Assembly: GCA_033765305.1 (NCBI GenBank)
Contig: JANRID010000046.1
Span: 1 to 22,620 of the forward strand
Direction: 5' to 3'
Length of the DNA stretch: 22,620 nt
DNA from: RDXT01 sp033765305
GTDB lineage: Bacteria > Bacteroidota > Bacteroidia > J057
Below, piece by piece: positions 8,233 to 15,337 of the stretch. A program made the position numbers and the translations under genes. Each line of letters opens with the position of its first letter. The first letter of the stretch is position 1. The notes below the pieces were generated by a model. It was not told where the DNA came from. It made no database searches and was given only the letters and a program-made list of their open reading frames with translations.

Positions 8233-8264
8233 TTAAACTACGGATAAATGTGCAGGAATGGCAA
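8233..8264 (-). promoter_or_regulatory. Candidate promoter of the lactonase gene
   Basis: On the minus strand, TTG (8264-8262) is followed after 21 nt by TAGTTTAA (8240-8233), a 6 of 8 match to the Bacteroidota -7 box, about 27 nt before the ATG. Confidence 0.35.
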
Positions 8265-8346
8265 TGCCGGCAGAGGGCCCGGGGCGGAATTTACCGGGTG
8301 CTGCATTATCTTGACCTCCGATTAGGCTACTCAAACTACGACTGCT

Positions 8347-9702
8347 ATGCACCCCGCTTCAACCGGCCTTTCACGCCGCAGCTTCCTCCAGACCGCCGGC
8401 ACGGCAGCGGCCGGCCTTGCATTCGCCCATACCCTGCCGCTCCATGCCGCCGGCAGCGCCCGCAAGCGCATCGCGCTGGTAGGCACCGGCATCCGGGGCA
8501 TCAGCATGTGGGGCAAGGACCTCGTGGAGGGCTACAGCGATGTGCTGGAGTTCGTGGGCCTCTGCGACCTCAACCCGGGCCGCGTGGCGCTGGCCAAGCA
8601 GTACCTGGGCGTCAGCTGCCCGGTATTCACCGATTTCGACGAGATGCTGCGCCAGACCCGGCCCGATACGGTCATCGTCACGACGGTGGACGCCACGCAC
8701 CACACCTTCATCATCAAAGCACTGGACTTCGGGGCCGATGTCATCACCGAAAAGCCCCTCACCACCGACGAAGTGAAATGCCAGGCCATCCTGGATGCGG
8801 AGCGCCGCTCCGGGCGCAAGCTGACGGTGACCTTCAACTACCGCTACTCGCCCCACCGGCAGAAGCTGTACGAGCTGCTGCGCGCCGGCGAGATCGGCGA
8901 CATCGTATCGGCCGATTTTCACTGGTACCTCGACGTGTACCACGGTGCAAGCTACTTCCGGCGCTGGCACGGGCTGCGGGACCAGAGCGGCACCCTGCTG
9001 GTGCACAAGGCCACCCACCATTTCGACCTGCTCAACTGGTGGCTGGAAACCGAGCCGGAGGAGGTATTCGCCTATGGCGCGCTGGAGCATTACGGACGCA
9101 GCCATCCCTTCCGCCACACCCATTGCCGGCCCTGCCCGCACAAGGCGCAGTGCCAGTTTCATTGGGATATCACGAAAGAGCCCGAACTGATGGCCCTCTA
9201 CGCGGACCAGGAGCACCACGACGGCTACCTGCGCGACGGCTGCCTCTGGCGGGAGGAAATCGACATTTACGACAAGATGTCGGCGCAGATCCGCTACGCC
9301 AACGGCGTGCACGTGAGCTATTCGCTCACCACCTATTCGCCCTACGAAGGCTACCGGATCGCATTCAACGGTACGAGGGGCCGCCTGGAAGCGTGGATTC
9401 AGGAAAGCCAGCCCTGGGAGGCTGCGCCGTACGACGAGCTTCGGCTGACCCAATCGTTCGGGGAGAGCCGCCTGATCCAGGTCTCCAACCAGGAGGCGGG
9501 GCATGGCGGCGGCGATACGCGCCTGCGCGACCGGATTTTCCGCTATCCGGATGCCCCGGACCCCTGGCGGCAGGCCGCAGGCCTGCGCGACGGGGTAATG
9601 TCGGTGCTGACCGGCATTGCGGCCCGCAAGAGCATCGAGACCCATCAGCCGGTGCGCATCGGCAGCCTCACCAGCGTCCAGCCTCAGGCGCGCCGGCCCT
9701 GA
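8347..9702 (+). CDS. Tat-exported Gfo/Idh/MocA-family oxidoreductase
   Basis: This is an NAD(P)-dependent sugar or polyol dehydrogenase-like protein of 451 residues. The N-terminus carries a twin-arginine signal (SRRSFLQ, residues 9-15, then an Ala-rich stretch to about 35), so it is probably exported folded with its cofactor to the periplasm. The Rossmann motif ALVGTGIRG lies at about 43-51, the family's EKP motif at 135-137, and a catalytic-region HKATHHFD at 220-227. A Cys cluster HCRPCPHKAQC (Cys260, 263, 269) sits in the C-terminal domain and may bind a metal. Some Tat-exported relatives are GH109 glycosidases that use NAD in a redox hydrolysis; the motifs here do not decide between dehydrogenase and glycosidase. 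It diverges from the lactonase gene. The substrate is unknown. Confidence 0.9.
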   Translation: MHPASTGLSRRSFLQTAGTAAAGLAFAHTLPLHAAGSARKRIALVGTGIRGISMWGKDLVEGYSDVLEFVGLCDLNPGRVALAKQYLGVSCPVFTDFDEMLRQTRPDTVIVTTVDATHHTFIIKALDFGADVITEKPLTTDEVKCQAILDAERRSGRKLTVTFNYRYSPHRQKLYELLRAGEIGDIVSADFHWYLDVYHGASYFRRWHGLRDQSGTLLVHKATHHFDLLNWWLETEPEEVFAYGALEHYGRSHPFRHTHCRPCPHKAQCQFHWDITKEPELMALYADQEHHDGYLRDGCLWREEIDIYDKMSAQIRYANGVHVSYSLTTYSPYEGYRIAFNGTRGRLEAWIQESQPWEAAPYDELRLTQSFGESRLIQVSNQEAGHGGGDTRLRDRIFRYPDAPDPWRQAAGLRDGVMSVLTGIAARKSIETHQPVRIGSLTSVQPQARRP

Positions 9703-9755
9703 GCTGCCGAGATACGCGACAACTTGCACACCGGTATATCATCCCGGCGAAAAAA

Positions 9756-9787
9756 TTTGGGATTACCGGACCGTCTGAGTATCTTTA
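9756..9787 (+). promoter_or_regulatory. Promoter of the RNA-binding protein gene
   Basis: TTTG at 9756-9759, a 20-nt spacer, then TATCTTTA at 9780-9787 (7 of 8 to TAnnTTTG) gives a good Bacteroidota-type promoter. The start site would be near 9794, leaving a leader of about 120 nt before the ATG at 9913. Confidence 0.5.
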
Positions 9788-9793
9788 CCATCG

Positions 9794-9912
9794 ATTCTGT
9801 ATTCAGCACAGAAGCCAGACTGGTCCTGTCCAATCGCTTCCCGGATTCTGACCCGCTGAAATGGATCGACGTGCACGTTGTTAACCTTCCATGTGTTTAT
9901 TCCTTCATTTTT
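9794..9912 (+). promoter_or_regulatory. Long 5' leader of the RRM gene
   Basis: About 120 nt without a convincing ORF lie between the putative start site and the ATG. It contains a perfect palindrome ACGTGCACGT (9869-9878) and a pyrimidine/AT-rich stretch just before the start codon (9881-9912). Long leaders are common on cold-induced or self-regulated RNA-binding protein genes. Regulation here is inferred from length and context only. Confidence 0.3.
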
Positions 9913-10506
9913 ATGAACATTTTTGTTGCGAAACTCAGTTCCAGAACTTCGAGCGAGGATCTGGAGCGCCTTTTTGAAGTCTACGGCGAAGTGACCTCCT
10001 GCAAAGTGATCAAAGACCGGGACACTGGCTTGTCCAAGGGATTCGGGTTTGTGATTATGCCCAACGATGATGAAGCCCGCGAAGCGATCTCGAACCTCGA
10101 TCAGTCGCAGGTAGATGGCAATACCATCGTGGCCAAAGAAGCAGTACCCAAAGACGAATGGGAGAACAAGCGCGGTCAGCGCGGCGGCAGCGGCAGCGGT
10201 CCCCGCAATGATTTCCGGGGCGGAAGCTCCGGCGGCGGCGACTACCGCAGCGGCGGCGGGAGCGATTACCGCAGCGGCGGCGGCGACTACCGCAGCGGCG
10301 GCGGCAGCGATTATCGCAGCGGCGGCGGCAATGATTACCGGAGCAGTGGCGGCGGCAGCGATTACCGCGGCGGCGGTGGCGGCGGATACCGCGACAGCGG
10401 CAGCGATTACCGCGGCGGCGGTGGCGGCGGCGGATTCCGCGACGGCGGCTACCGCAGCAATGACCGTGGCGACCGTTTCAACAAAGGCGGCGGCAAGCGC
10501 TTCTGA
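9913..10506 (+). CDS. RRM RNA-binding protein with Gly/Arg/Tyr-rich tail
   Basis: This is a single-RRM RNA-binding protein of 197 residues. The domain fills residues 1 to about 78, with RNP2 IFVAKL (3-8) and RNP1 KGFGFVIM (42-49), whose aromatic residues contact RNA. The rest is a low-complexity tail of repeated DYRSGGG units ending in NKGGGKRF, like the RGG/RG tails of eukaryotic and cyanobacterial Rbp proteins. I start it at 9913 because the domain begins there; an in-frame upstream ATG at 9724 would add 63 unrelated residues and lies upstream of the putative promoter. Bacterial relatives are often cold-induced and act on mRNA stability or localisation. The gene has its own promoter and a strong terminator, so it is monocistronic. 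The fold is certain; RNA targets are unknown. Confidence 0.93.
   Translation: MNIFVAKLSSRTSSEDLERLFEVYGEVTSCKVIKDRDTGLSKGFGFVIMPNDDEAREAISNLDQSQVDGNTIVAKEAVPKDEWENKRGQRGGSGSGPRNDFRGGSSGGGDYRSGGGSDYRSGGGDYRSGGGSDYRSGGGNDYRSSGGGSDYRGGGGGGYRDSGSDYRGGGGGGGFRDGGYRSNDRGDRFNKGGGKRF
10240..10440 (+). repeat. In-gene tandem repeat coding for DYRSGGG units
   Basis: Imperfect units of about 21-30 bp encode DYRSGGG(S/N) or DYRGGGGGG. They lie in frame inside the RRM gene and are rich in GGC codons, so copy number is likely to vary between strains by slippage or recombination. Confidence 0.85.
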
Positions 10507-10526
10507 TCCCTCAGATCCTCAGATAT

Positions 10527-10556
10527 GCCCGGAATGGCGACATTCCGGGCTTTTTT
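10527..10556 (+). terminator. Intrinsic terminator of the RRM gene
   Basis: A perfect 10-bp stem (GCCCGGAATG with CATTCCGGGC) closed by a GCGA tetraloop of the GNRA type is followed by TTTTTT at 10551-10556. It begins 20 nt after the stop codon, between convergent genes. Confidence 0.93.
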
Positions 10557-10559
10557 CGT

Positions 10560-11195
10560 TCAGCCTGCCAGGCCCTTCAGCACGGCTTCCCGCACCAGGC
10601 CGGCCATATTCCGCACGCCAAACTTCTGCATCAGGTTCAGCCGGTGGGTTTCCACCGTGCTCACCGTGATGCACAGCCGGTCTGCGATTTCCTGCGTGGT
10701 GCATTCCTCCACGATCAGGTGCAGAATCTCGCGTTCCCGCCGGGTCAGGACCGGGATAAAGCTGCTGGCCTGCGCGCGTCCGAGGCTTTCGGCGAGCAGC
10801 ATCTGCTGCAGCTCGGCCTGGAGGTAGGATTCGCCTGCCATCACCTTCCGGATCGCCTCGTAAAGCACCGTATGCGGCACATTCTTCAGCAGGTATCCGG
10901 CTGCGCCGGCCTTCATCATCTGGCGCACAAAAGCCGGCTGCGACAGGTTGCTCAGCGCAATGATATGCAGCGCCGGATAGGTCTTTTTCAGCCATTTGCA
11001 CAGCTCGATCCCGTCCCCGTCGGGCAGCTGGATATCGAGCAGCAGCAGATCCGGCAGCGCGGCTGCAGCGGCCTGCCGCGTCTGGGCTGCCGTCTGGCTG
11101 GTGCCGATGACCTGCATATCGGGCTGGGTGGACAGCATGGCCCGGAGCCCGTCAAGGACGAGGGGGTGATCGTCGGTGATGGAAATGCGGATCAT
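10560..11195 (-). CDS. NarL/FixJ-type response regulator
   Basis: This cytoplasmic two-component regulator has 211 residues. The receiver domain (about 1-120) has acidic residues Asp8 and Asp9, the phospho-acceptor Asp54 in LLLDIQLPDGDG, Ser82 and Lys104. A LuxR-type helix-turn-helix (about 148-205) contains LTRREREILHLI and the recognition region TVSTVETHRLNLMQKF. Its start codon overlaps the stop of the sensor kinase gene in an ATGA arrangement, so the two are coupled and form a cognate pair. Target genes cannot be read from the window. The neighbouring SulP, RRM and beta-galactosidase genes are candidates only by position. Confidence 0.95.
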   Translation of the reverse strand: MIRISITDDHPLVLDGLRAMLSTQPDMQVIGTSQTAAQTRQAAAAALPDLLLLDIQLPDGDGIELCKWLKKTYPALHIIALSNLSQPAFVRQMMKAGAAGYLLKNVPHTVLYEAIRKVMAGESYLQAELQQMLLAESLGRAQASSFIPVLTRREREILHLIVEECTTQEIADRLCITVSTVETHRLNLMQKFGVRNMAGLVREAVLKGLAG

Positions 11196-13189
11196 GCGGA
11201 TTTTGCGGATAAAGGCTGAGCCAGGCTGAGGGTAATGCCGACAGATACGCCTGCGCCGGGCGAAGCAGCAATATCGAAGGTGCCTCCGACATAGTCAATG
11301 CGGGAGCGGATGCTGCTGAGGCCCATGCCTGCGGCGGCATGCCCGGCAGCGGGGTCGAAGCCCTGGCCATCGTCCTCCACGGTGAGGCTCAGCAGATGGG
11401 CATGGCGGTTGAGCTGGATGAGCAGGTGGCGGGCCCCTGCGTGTTTGACCACATTGGCCGCCAGTTCCTGCACGATGCGGTACACCAGCAGCTCGATCTC
11501 GGCGGGCAGCCGTTCGGCTTCCATGCCATAGGGCTGGAAGGCGACCTCCAGCCCGCTGCCCTCGGCGATGCTGCGCAGGTATTGCCGCAGGGCTTCTTCA
11601 AGGCCGAAGCGTTCCAGGGTTTCCGGCATCAGCTGATGGGAAAGCGCCCGCACATCGCGTGCCGCCTGGTCCAGCAGTGCGAGGGCAGGCTCGTCGCTGC
11701 GGGCGACTGCGGTGCCCAGCCGGTGCCGGGCTGCTGCCAGCAGCCCGCCGATGCTGTCGTGCAAAGTGCGGGCAATCTCCGTGCGGGCCCGTTCCTCGCC
11801 CGAGATCAGGGCGCGGGAGATATTGAGGCGCTGGGCCTGCTCCATCGAATCGAGGCGCTGGGCGTCAAGGCGCTGCTTCTGCCGGTAGGTGATCCAGATG
11901 AGCAGCGCCACCGCCGAAGCCAGGCCCAGGCCGGCAAATCCGGCGGCAATCCACTGGTTCTTGGTGCGCAGCTCCGCCTGCTGCTGCCCGATTTCGAGCT
12001 GGCTGCGGGCCAGCATCTCGTCTTTGAGCCGGGTCTGGTAGCGGGCATCGAGGTCGGCTACCGCTTTCCGCTGCTCGATGCTCATCACGCTGTCCTGATA
12101 CTGCCGGAAAATTTCGAAATACTCGACCGCAGCGCGGTAATTGCCGGCCTGCTTTTCGATTTCCTTCAGCACCCAGTACGCATCGGCCAGCAGGCGGTAG
12201 GAATTGGTCTGGCGGGCTATCTCCAGGCTCCGGAGGATGTAGCTGCGGGCCGCAGGCAGCTGCCTGAGGTCTGCATACAGCAGCCCCTGGATAAAATAGA
12301 TCCCGGCCAGCTCGTAGGCAGCCTGGATTTCTTCCGCAATCTGCTGTGCCTGAGCTGCTTTGTCGAGCGCTTCGGTGTAGCGCTGCGCCTGGCGGTAGGA
12401 GTCGGCCAGATTCTGGCAGATGAGCAGCATGCCTTTGGGGTCCATGCTGTCGGCCAGGCTGGCCATCCGGAATGCCTCTTCAAACTGCAGGCGCGCCTGG
12501 GCGGTGTCGTTCTGCCGGGCATACATGACCCCGAGGTCGTTGTAGCTTTTGGCGATCTGGGGCGTATCGGACTGGGCGCGGTGGATGTCGAGCGCCATCT
12601 GGTGGTATCGGAGGGCCTGGGCGAAATTGCGTGAATCGCTCATGATGCCGCCGAGGTTGTGGTAGGCAATGGCGAGGGAGCGACGGTCGTCCTGGCCCTG
12701 CAGCAGATCGACCATGATCAGATAATGCTTCTCGGCATTGGCAAAATCGCCGCGGTAATTGTACAGGTTCGCAATGCCGTTGTGGCAGGCGGCTTCGCCT
12801 TTGAGGTAGGAGGCCCGCCGGTAGTGCGGAATTGCCTGATAATACAAGGATTCCGCCTCCGGATACCGTCCCATGTCGGCCAGCACGAGGCCGCTGTAAT
12901 GGAGCGCTTTCGCCTCGCCGAGCGCATAGGAAAGCTGCCTGCTGAGTTCGGCCGTAGCTTCGTAGTACAGCAGGGCACTGTCGGGCGCCCGCGTTTCGAG
13001 CACGTACGCCAGATCGAGCCAGCTGCGGATCTGGGCTGTGTCGGGCCGCGCAGCAGCCATCAGGGCCTCCGCACCAGGCGAAAGACCCTGCCGGGCATGG
13101 GCCCGGACCGGCATCCAGACCCAGCACAAGGCCAGGAGCACCCGCAGGCAGCGGGCCAGATCCGGCGGGACTGCAGCGCGCAGCTTCAT
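11192..13189 (-). CDS. TPR-containing sensor histidine kinase (HisKA_3 type)
   Basis: This membrane sensor kinase has 665 residues. A hydrophobic signal peptide lies at about 14-32. A long TPR array follows (about 50-370, with repeats such as AIAYHNLGGIMSDSRNFAQALRYH), probably periplasmic. Next are a coiled-coil stretch (about 370-410), one transmembrane helix (413-435) and the kinase core. The phospho-acceptor His477 is in TLHDSIGG. The ATPase domain has an N-box with Asn579 (ELAANVVKHA), a G1 box DDGQGFD (606-612) and a G2 box GMGLSSI (621-627). This layout (signal, TPRs, TM, NarX-like kinase) is widespread in Bacteroidota. It is translated together with the regulator at 11195. The signal sensed is unknown; TPRs suggest a protein partner. 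Confidence 0.95.
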   Translation of the reverse strand: MKLRAAVPPDLARCLRVLLALCWVWMPVRAHARQGLSPGAEALMAAARPDTAQIRSWLDLAYVLETRAPDSALLYYEATAELSRQLSYALGEAKALHYSGLVLADMGRYPEAESLYYQAIPHYRRASYLKGEAACHNGIANLYNYRGDFANAEKHYLIMVDLLQGQDDRRSLAIAYHNLGGIMSDSRNFAQALRYHQMALDIHRAQSDTPQIAKSYNDLGVMYARQNDTAQARLQFEEAFRMASLADSMDPKGMLLICQNLADSYRQAQRYTEALDKAAQAQQIAEEIQAAYELAGIYFIQGLLYADLRQLPAARSYILRSLEIARQTNSYRLLADAYWVLKEIEKQAGNYRAAVEYFEIFRQYQDSVMSIEQRKAVADLDARYQTRLKDEMLARSQLEIGQQQAELRTKNQWIAAGFAGLGLASAVALLIWITYRQKQRLDAQRLDSMEQAQRLNISRALISGEERARTEIARTLHDSIGGLLAAARHRLGTAVARSDEPALALLDQAARDVRALSHQLMPETLERFGLEEALRQYLRSIAEGSGLEVAFQPYGMEAERLPAEIELLVYRIVQELAANVVKHAGARHLLIQLNRHAHLLSLTVEDDGQGFDPAAGHAAAGMGLSSIRSRIDYVGGTFDIAASPGAGVSVGITLSLAQPLSAKSA

Positions 13190-13208
13190 GATTCGATTCC
13201 TTGATCCC

Positions 13209-13216
13209 CCAACATA
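13209..13216 (-). promoter_or_regulatory. Candidate -7 box for the kinase/regulator operon
   Basis: On the minus strand this is TATGTTGG, a 7 of 8 match to TAnnTTTG, about 20 nt before the kinase ATG. The -33 element is not clear. Confidence 0.3.
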
Positions 13217-13254
13217 GCAGTTTTTCAGGGAATAACCCTGCGGCCTGCCGGATT

Positions 13255-14811
13255 TCAGTGCCCGTATTCGACCGGAGCGCCGGGCTTGATGTTGACCAGT
13301 TCGTAGTCGATCTCCTTCATCTTGGCCGTCTCCCGGAAATCTTCCAGGATCTCGACCACATCCGGGTCGATGTTCACCGTGCGGCTGCCGTCCACGGTTA
13401 CCTTGGTCCGGTCGGGCAGTTCGCTGAGCATCAGCATGACACTGGCTTTGTTGATGAACGACACTTCCTGCGAGAGTTCGATCACGATGCGGTCGCCGGC
13501 GTGATGCGGCTCCTGGCGGTAGAAGTAGGGATTGTGGTACTGATTGCGGAGGATGAAGAATACGGCTACGCCCATGCCGATGAGGATGCCGATCAGCAGG
13601 TCGGTGAAGAGAATGGCGCCTACGGTGATGGCAAAGGGAAGAAACTGCGACCAGCCGGCCTGGTACATGCTTTTGAAGAGGGAAATTTTGGCCAGTTTAT
13701 ATCCGGTCATCAGCAGGATGGACGCGAGGGCAGCCAGGGGGATGAGGTTCAGGACGGCTGGAATCAGCAGCACGCTCAGGAGCAGCCAGATGCCATGGAG
13801 GAGGGCCGAGAGGCGGGTCCGGGCGCCTGCGTACACGTTGGCGGAGCTGCGTACAATGACCGCAGTGAGCGGCAAGCCGCCCACAAGCCCGGAAAGGAGG
13901 TTGCCGGCGCCCTGGGCGAGCAGTTCGCGGTTGGTAGGGGTATTGCGCTTGTAGGGATCCAGCTTGTCTGCGGCCTCTACGCTGAGGAGGGTTTCCAGGC
14001 TGGCGACGATGGCGAGGGTAGCGGCGACGATGTAGAGATCTTTCCGGGCGAAGGCGGACCAGTCGGGAAAGGCAAGCTGTCCCAGGGTTTCGCCGGCCAG
14101 CGGAAGCGATACCAGATGGTCGCCGGCAAGCTGCCAGGCAGGCATCAGCAGCCCGAAGAGCAGGTTGATGCCCGTGCCGCCCAGCACGGCGATCAGGGCA
14201 CCGGGCACCAGGCGGGTAAAAGATTGCCGCTTCATGAAGGGGCGCTCCCAGAGAATCAGGACCAGCAGGGCTGCTGCCGCGATGACTGCTGCGCCGGGGC
14301 TGGGGTTGAAGATGGCATTGACCAGCTCGGAGAAGGTATTCTCCCCGTCGAGCTGCACGAAGGCCTCGTCGCCTTCGGCGTCTTTGTCGTAGCCGAGCGC
14401 ATGCGGGATCTGCTTGAGAATCAGGATCAGGCCGATCGCGGCCAGCATGCCTTTAATAACGGCGGAAGGAAAATAGTAGCCGATGACGCCGGCGCGGACT
14501 GCGCCGAGCAGCATCTGAAAGATGCCGGCCAGCACGACTGCCAGCAGAAAGGCCTGAAAGCTTCCCATCGTTTCGATGCCGTTGGCGACGATCACCGTCA
14601 GGCCGGCGGCGGGGCCGGAGACGCTCAGGGGGGATTTGCTGATGGCTGCGACTACGAGGCCGCCGGCTACGCCGGCGATAATGCCCGAAAACAGCGGCGC
14701 CTTGGACGCCAGCGCGATGCCCAGGCATAGCGGCAGGGCGACCAGAAATACGACGAGGCTGGCGGGAAGGTCATATTTGAGCTGGGAAAACAGCGAATCG
14801 GATTGTTTCAT
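13255..14811 (-). CDS. SulP-family inorganic anion transporter
   Basis: This inner-membrane transporter of the SulP/SLC26 family carries sulfate, bicarbonate or another small anion. The 518 residues include a membrane domain of many hydrophobic helices (about 15-420), with the family substrate-site motif SGPAAGLTVIV at 65-75. A C-terminal STAS-like domain (about 432-510) carries VIELSQEVSFINKASVM and VTVDGSRTVNIDPDVVEIL. The start was placed at MKQSDSLFSQLKYDLPASLVVF because it aligns with the family N-terminus. Its ATG overlaps the stop of a short upstream ORF in an ATGA arrangement. No carbonic anhydrase gene lies in the window, so a bicarbonate role is not supported by context. The family is certain; the substrate is unknown. 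Confidence 0.94.
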   Translation of the reverse strand: MKQSDSLFSQLKYDLPASLVVFLVALPLCLGIALASKAPLFSGIIAGVAGGLVVAAISKSPLSVSGPAAGLTVIVANGIETMGSFQAFLLAVVLAGIFQMLLGAVRAGVIGYYFPSAVIKGMLAAIGLILILKQIPHALGYDKDAEGDEAFVQLDGENTFSELVNAIFNPSPGAAVIAAAALLVLILWERPFMKRQSFTRLVPGALIAVLGGTGINLLFGLLMPAWQLAGDHLVSLPLAGETLGQLAFPDWSAFARKDLYIVAATLAIVASLETLLSVEAADKLDPYKRNTPTNRELLAQGAGNLLSGLVGGLPLTAVIVRSSANVYAGARTRLSALLHGIWLLLSVLLIPAVLNLIPLAALASILLMTGYKLAKISLFKSMYQAGWSQFLPFAITVGAILFTDLLIGILIGMGVAVFFILRNQYHNPYFYRQEPHHAGDRIVIELSQEVSFINKASVMLMLSELPDRTKVTVDGSRTVNIDPDVVEILEDFRETAKMKEIDYELVNIKPGAPVEYGH

Positions 14812-15203
14812 ACAAGAAAAGCGGATGTGGCGGGGAAATGAACCTTACAACGGAACCGGATGCTTGGCACATCAGGCGGCTTGTGCGGGCTCCTGCGCTC
14901 CGGCGGGCGGATCTGCGGATCAGGACAGGCTGCGCGGTTGCCGGCGGTGCCGCACGGGCCGGGACCGGGTATGCCTCCGGAGCATGCGAGCAGCGCAGGC
15001 TGGGGGAGCGGCATGGCGTCCTCTGTTTCCGGAGCAGGCTCCGGACTTTCTGCAAACAGCTCCGCAGCAGCCTGTTCTGCAGGCAGTTGCGGATGCTTGT
15101 GCCCGGCTGTGCCGGTACGGTGAGGACTGGCGCAGCATCCCGTCGTACAGCCCCATGCCAGCAGCATCAGCACTGCCAGCCCGGGCCGGAATACGATATG
15201 CAT
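14808..15203 (-). CDS. Possible small Pro/Cys-rich lipoprotein upstream of SulP
   Basis: The product has 131 residues from the ATG at 15203-15201. The N-terminus (MHIVFRPGLAVLMLLAWGC) resembles a lipoprotein signal, with Cys19 or the later Cys23/24 as possible lipidation sites. The rest is rich in Pro, Ala and Cys with no recognisable domain. The stop overlaps the SulP start by ATGA, which favours a real, coupled gene. Against it, the second half looks low-complexity, and GC-rich DNA readily gives spurious frames. If it is not a gene, about 530 nt between the SulP and beta-galactosidase starts would be non-coding. A start at 15227 is possible but would push the hydrophobic segment inward. Confidence 0.45.
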   Translation of the reverse strand: MHIVFRPGLAVLMLLAWGCTTGCCASPHRTGTAGHKHPQLPAEQAAAELFAESPEPAPETEDAMPLPQPALLACSGGIPGPGPCGTAGNRAACPDPQIRPPERRSPHKPPDVPSIRFRCKVHFPATSAFLV

Positions 15204-15286
15204 AGGCGGTTCAGATGTGGAATGCACAAGTTACGATTCCCGGCGGAAACTGCCCGAATAAATGATGCATTCAGGATCTGGATCTG

Positions 15287-15317
15287 TTGAGCAGAAAGTA
15301 CAGAATGTGTAGCTTAG
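15287..15317 (+). promoter_or_regulatory. Promoter of the beta-galactosidase gene
   Basis: TTG at 15287-15289, a 20-nt spacer, then TAGCTTAG at 15310-15317 (7 of 8 to TAnnTTTG) fits the Bacteroidota promoter. The predicted leader is only about 14 nt before the ATG at 15338. No operator-like palindrome is evident around it. Confidence 0.5.
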
Positions 15318-15337
15318 GCCGATCTACTACATGCGTC

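Noticed and set aside
8250..9851. 533-residue plus frame and 452-residue minus frame over the Gfo/Idh/MocA gene
   Set aside because: Both overlap the oxidoreductase with Tat signal and Rossmann motif; neither shows motifs of its own.
10240..10440. CRISPR-like or non-coding repeat array
   Set aside because: The units are in frame, encode DYRSGGG, and have no unique spacers.
13225..13250. Terminator after SulP (CAGGG/CCCTG hairpin near 13230-13245)
   Set aside because: The stem is only 5 bp and no T-run follows on the minus strand.
13201..14730. 509-residue plus-strand frame opposite SulP
   Set aside because: It is antisense to a clear SulP transporter and lacks any fold signature.
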